Shown piece by piece: positions 19,535-21,929 of a stretch of DNA of 21,929 nucleotides. This DNA comes from a virus. The first letter of the stretch is position 1. Every line of letters starts with the position of its first letter. The stretch covers positions 1-21,929 of the IMG/VR virus record IMGVR_UViG_3300032238_000700. One strand, given 5' to 3'. Position numbers and translations under genes: made by a program. The notes beneath the pieces are model-generated. The model saw nothing but the letters and a program-made list of their open reading frames with translations, did not search any database and had not been told where the DNA came from.

Positions 19535-20521
19535 ATGGCTTCATTCATCCAATCCGCTAATGCTTTAGTTAGCCGTGTCGCTCAATGGGTTGGAGCCGTA
19601 CCAAAATCCACCGGCATTAACGTTACCGCATTTAATGCTTCAACTGGCGTTTTGACCGTTTCCAGCACCCCTGTCGGACAGGTGGCAAATGGCAGTTTTG
19701 TTGGATATAGCGCACTTATTCCTTACACTGTAGTTACAAACGTAACCTCTGGCACTATTACCGTCAACGATCCTGATGGATTTTGGGCTTCTGCCACTTA
19801 TCCACAAACTTTGCTGGTGATGCCGAACAACATGACGGCAGACATTTTGGCTTGCGTCCAGAATGCCGAACTGAAAATGCGAACGCTGGAGTTGCCTGCC
19901 CTGCGTTCTGACCCTTATGCAGATTCTCCATCGGTGTTGACCACCAATGCAAACGGAATGGCTCCTATTCCTGCGGATATGACGTTTCCCATTCTGTTTT
20001 TCCAAGAGACTCCCAATTCCTCGGTCCCCCCAGGCACTCCCGCTGCCTCGATGGGCCCTTGGATTATTTACGACCGAGTTGGTGACCGCGAGATTATTCG
20101 CCGCCGAATGATTGACCAGTTGTATGTCAAACCGTTTGGTGTACCACGGGTTATTCGCGCTTCATTCTCTGAAGTTGGCCCAAATTATGTGTTCACGCCA
20201 AATCCTGGCGCAAACGTGGCAATTAAAGCTTATTTTCAAAAAACATTCCCATTTTTGTTTAGCCCGACAACAGATACTTTGAACCCTCTGGTTCAGAATA
20301 ATGCAGTGCTAACGTCCTTCCCTGAAGGCTATCTGTATGGTACGCTTTGGGCTTATTACGACAAGGCAAAAAACAGTGCTGAGTCGCAAAAATGGTTGAG
20401 CCGTTTTGATGATTCGTATGGTCTGATTGAAGATCAGAATTACAAAGGAAAATGGCGCGGCGGCGATCAACATTTGTCCTCTGAGTTCCAACCCCGCGAT
20501 TTCCGTTACAACTTCAAGTGA
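19535..20521 (+). CDS. Head-tail adaptor protein, SU10-like
   Basis: The 328-residue protein has an N-terminal helix (MASFIQSANALVSRVAQWVG), then a Thr/Val/Asn-rich beta region (about 25-95), helices with MTADILACVQNAELKMRTLE, a central beta part with PWIIYDRVGDREIIRRRMID, and a C-terminal helix FPEGYLYGTLWAYYDKAKNS followed by WLSRFDDSYGLIED. The final helical part is typical of podovirus adaptors that attach beneath the portal. It agrees with the SU10-like capsid. The beta-rich stretch after residue 24 looks like an inserted module. It precedes the tail fibre genes. Confidence 0.7.
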   Translation: MASFIQSANALVSRVAQWVGAVPKSTGINVTAFNASTGVLTVSSTPVGQVANGSFVGYSALIPYTVVTNVTSGTITVNDPDGFWASATYPQTLLVMPNNMTADILACVQNAELKMRTLELPALRSDPYADSPSVLTTNANGMAPIPADMTFPILFFQETPNSSVPPGTPAASMGPWIIYDRVGDREIIRRRMIDQLYVKPFGVPRVIRASFSEVGPNYVFTPNPGANVAIKAYFQKTFPFLFSPTTDTLNPLVQNNAVLTSFPEGYLYGTLWAYYDKAKNSAESQKWLSRFDDSYGLIEDQNYKGKWRGGDQHLSSEFQPRDFRYNFK

Positions 20522-20529
20522 GAATGTAA

Positions 20530-20994
20530 ATGGCAACAGTTGGTCTTTACGGCACAAGCCTTGCTGGCGCAACTCCTGCTGTCCCTAGCGCGGAGTCTAC
20601 TGGTCTATATGGTCAAACCACGACCTTTGGCGGCACATATTTTGAATGGTTGATTTTCAAACCATCTGCCAATTCTCCTTTGATTCCTACTGGTGGTTCT
20701 TGGAATTTTGAAACCAATGTAGGAACTCCTCCTTCTGGGTGGTTGACTTCTCCTCCGGTTAACCCAACGCTGCCCACATGGATGTCGATTGCATTGGTTA
20801 ATAGCCGTTCGCCTTCCACATTAACTTGGTCTGCTCCTAGTCCAATTTATCGCGCAGGACCCACTGGCCCACAAGGCGCGGGTATTCAAATCAATGGCAG
20901 TGTTGCAACTCCTGGCGATTTGCCTGCTTCCGCACCTCCCGGTTCTGTGTTCTTTGTTGAAAGCACCAGAACCACTTACATTTTTGGGGCATAA
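20530..20994 (+). CDS. Tail-fibre-associated protein with short collagen motif
   Basis: The 154-residue protein starts MATVGLYGTSLAGATPAVPS, has a Pro/Ser/Gly-rich middle, then a short collagen stretch AGPTGPQGAG (109-118) and a final module GIQINGSVATPGDLPASAPP to TTYIFGA. The last module resembles residues about 21-66 of the next gene's product ([20 protein letters not shown]), so the two share a domain. It is probably a fibre base or a shorter fibre protein that assembles with the long collagen-like fibre downstream. Family assignment is by composition. Confidence 0.65.
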   Translation: MATVGLYGTSLAGATPAVPSAESTGLYGQTTTFGGTYFEWLIFKPSANSPLIPTGGSWNFETNVGTPPSGWLTSPPVNPTLPTWMSIALVNSRSPSTLTWSAPSPIYRAGPTGPQGAGIQINGSVATPGDLPASAPPGSVFFVESTRTTYIFGA

Positions 20995-20997
20995 ACT

Positions 20998-21929
20998 ATG
21001 GCATGGGCAGATGCAGGACCAGTAGTAGGCCCCACCGGACCAACCGGGGCAATGGGTCAAGGTATTAACATTAAAGGCGCACTACCTAGTGTTTATACGT
21101 TGCCTGAAACTGGTAATGAACTAGGCGATACCTATCTTGTTTCTGATAACGGACATATTTATGTCTGGGCAGATTACTGGGCTGACGGAGGTCAAGTTCA
21201 AGGTCCTGCTGGACCTACAGGTCCTACGGGGGCTGAAGGCATCCGTGGCGCTCAAGGTTCTGCTGGTCCAACTGGTCCTACAGGCGTAGCGGGGACACTT
21301 GGACCCACTGGTCCTAGCGGCACTGGTCCTACTGGGCCTACGGGCGCTGCAAGCACTGTAGTTGGTCCCACTGGACCCACTGGGCAACAAGGAAATGCGG
21401 GAGCCACTGGCCCTGCTGGTCTTCAGGGTTTGAGTGGAGCGCAAGGACCAACTGGCCCTACTGGCTCTACCGGATCGGTTGGATCAACTGGCCCGACTGG
21501 ACCTACAGGAACTACCGGCTCTACAGGTGCATCTGGTCCCACGGGTCCCACTGGAGCGCAAGGCAATCAAGGTAACACTGGCGCAACTGGACCGCAAGGT
21601 GTGCAAGGACTTGGCGATAGATATCAAACAACTAGTGTTACTTCGCTGAGTATCACTGTGGCGTCAAAATCGTTAACCATTGGCACAGGATTAAACTATA
21701 GTATTGGGCAAAGCGTAACCATTGCCAACGACGGTTCTAACTACATGATAGGCACTGTAACTTCTTACACATCGGGTACAGGTGCGTTTGTTGTCAATGT
21801 CACTAGCATTGTAGGAACAGGTACATTTAGTTCATGGTCTGTTAACTTGACAGGAGCACCTGGACCAAGTGGAGCTCAAGGCACTACAGGTGCACAGGGC
21901 ACCACCGGAGCACAAGGAACAACAGGCGC
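20998..21929 (+). CDS. Collagen-like tail fibre protein, 3' end cut by window
   Basis: The frame is open without a stop from the ATG at 20998 to the window end (about 310 codons). An N-terminal GPTGPTG stretch leads to a module (about 21-66), then long Gly-X-Y repeats rich in GPTGPTG (about 69-205), a non-collagen beta-rich module ([20 protein letters not shown] to [10 protein letters not shown], about 210-285), and Gly-X-Y again ([19 protein letters not shown]). Collagen-like triple helices with interspersed globular modules are known in phage tail fibres and bind receptors. The codons vary (ggt, ggc, gga) rather than repeat exactly, so this is not simple DNA expansion. Confidence 0.85.
   Translation, partial: MAWADAGPVVGPTGPTGAMGQGINIKGALPSVYTLPETGNELGDTYLVSDNGHIYVWADYWADGGQVQGPAGPTGPTGAEGIRGAQGSAGPTGPTGVAGTLGPTGPSGTGPTGPTGAASTVVGPTGPTGQQGNAGATGPAGLQGLSGAQGPTGPTGSTGSVGSTGPTGPTGTTGSTGASGPTGPTGAQGNQGNTGATGPQGVQGLGDRYQTTSVTSLSITVASKSLTIGTGLNYSIGQSVTIANDGSNYMIGTVTSYTSGTGAFVVNVTSIVGTGTFSSWSVNLTGAPGPSGAQGTTGAQGTTGAQGTTG

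Noticed and set aside
21010-21929. DNA repeat or CRISPR-like array at the window end
   Set aside because: The repetition is at the protein level (Gly-X-Y); codons vary and no constant repeat with unique spacers exists.

Overview
The window is part of a tailed bacteriophage (or prophage) genome. It shows the complete head-assembly order of a P22/SU10-like, probably short-tailed phage: small terminase, large terminase, portal, scaffold, DUF5309-type major capsid protein, adaptor, then collagen-like tail-fibre genes. It also holds an early recombination/replication region and a Cro-like repressor. No host gene is visible. The small hypothetical proteins resemble those I associate with phages of freshwater or soil Betaproteobacteria (Burkholderiales), but that host guess is weak. 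There is no integrase, CI-type repressor, DNA polymerase or lysis gene here, and both ends are cut inside phage genes.

Layout. (1) Positions 1-2647, leftward early operon: small unknown proteins, then an ERF single-strand annealing recombinase, a SpoVG-like protein with an SSB-like acidic tail, a tiny exported Cys-rich peptide and a truncated winged-helix protein. (2) 2648-2801, divergent control region with two promoter candidates, a TCAGG..CCTGA operator candidate and a leader hairpin. (3) 2802-6964, rightward early operon: Cro-like regulator, YdaU/DUF1376 replication protein, RuvC-like resolvase, ribbon-helix-helix-like small proteins, MazG-like pyrophosphohydrolase, a Ref/YbcO-like (DUF1364) nuclease and a ferritin-like protein, ending at a strong terminator. 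Most genes overlap by a few bases, so translation is probably coupled. (4) 7024-7443, gene-free and repeat-rich, lying between convergent operons and resembling a replication origin. (5) 7444-9347, a separate leftward accessory operon with a GP88-family protein, two tiny membrane proteins and small unknowns, closed by its own terminator. (6) 9348-9964, a 617-base gene-free divergent region with three 15-bp palindromes exactly 21 bp apart and several other inverted repeats. (7) 9965-21929, the rightward late operon for packaging, head, adaptor and tail fibre.

How the parts may work together: Cro and its operators probably set the early switch. ERF, the SSB-like protein, RuvC and the Ref-like nuclease form a recombination toolkit split over the two early operons. 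The late operon builds and fills the capsid. The accessory operon between two repeat-rich non-coding regions is the least explained part and the best place to look for something undescribed.
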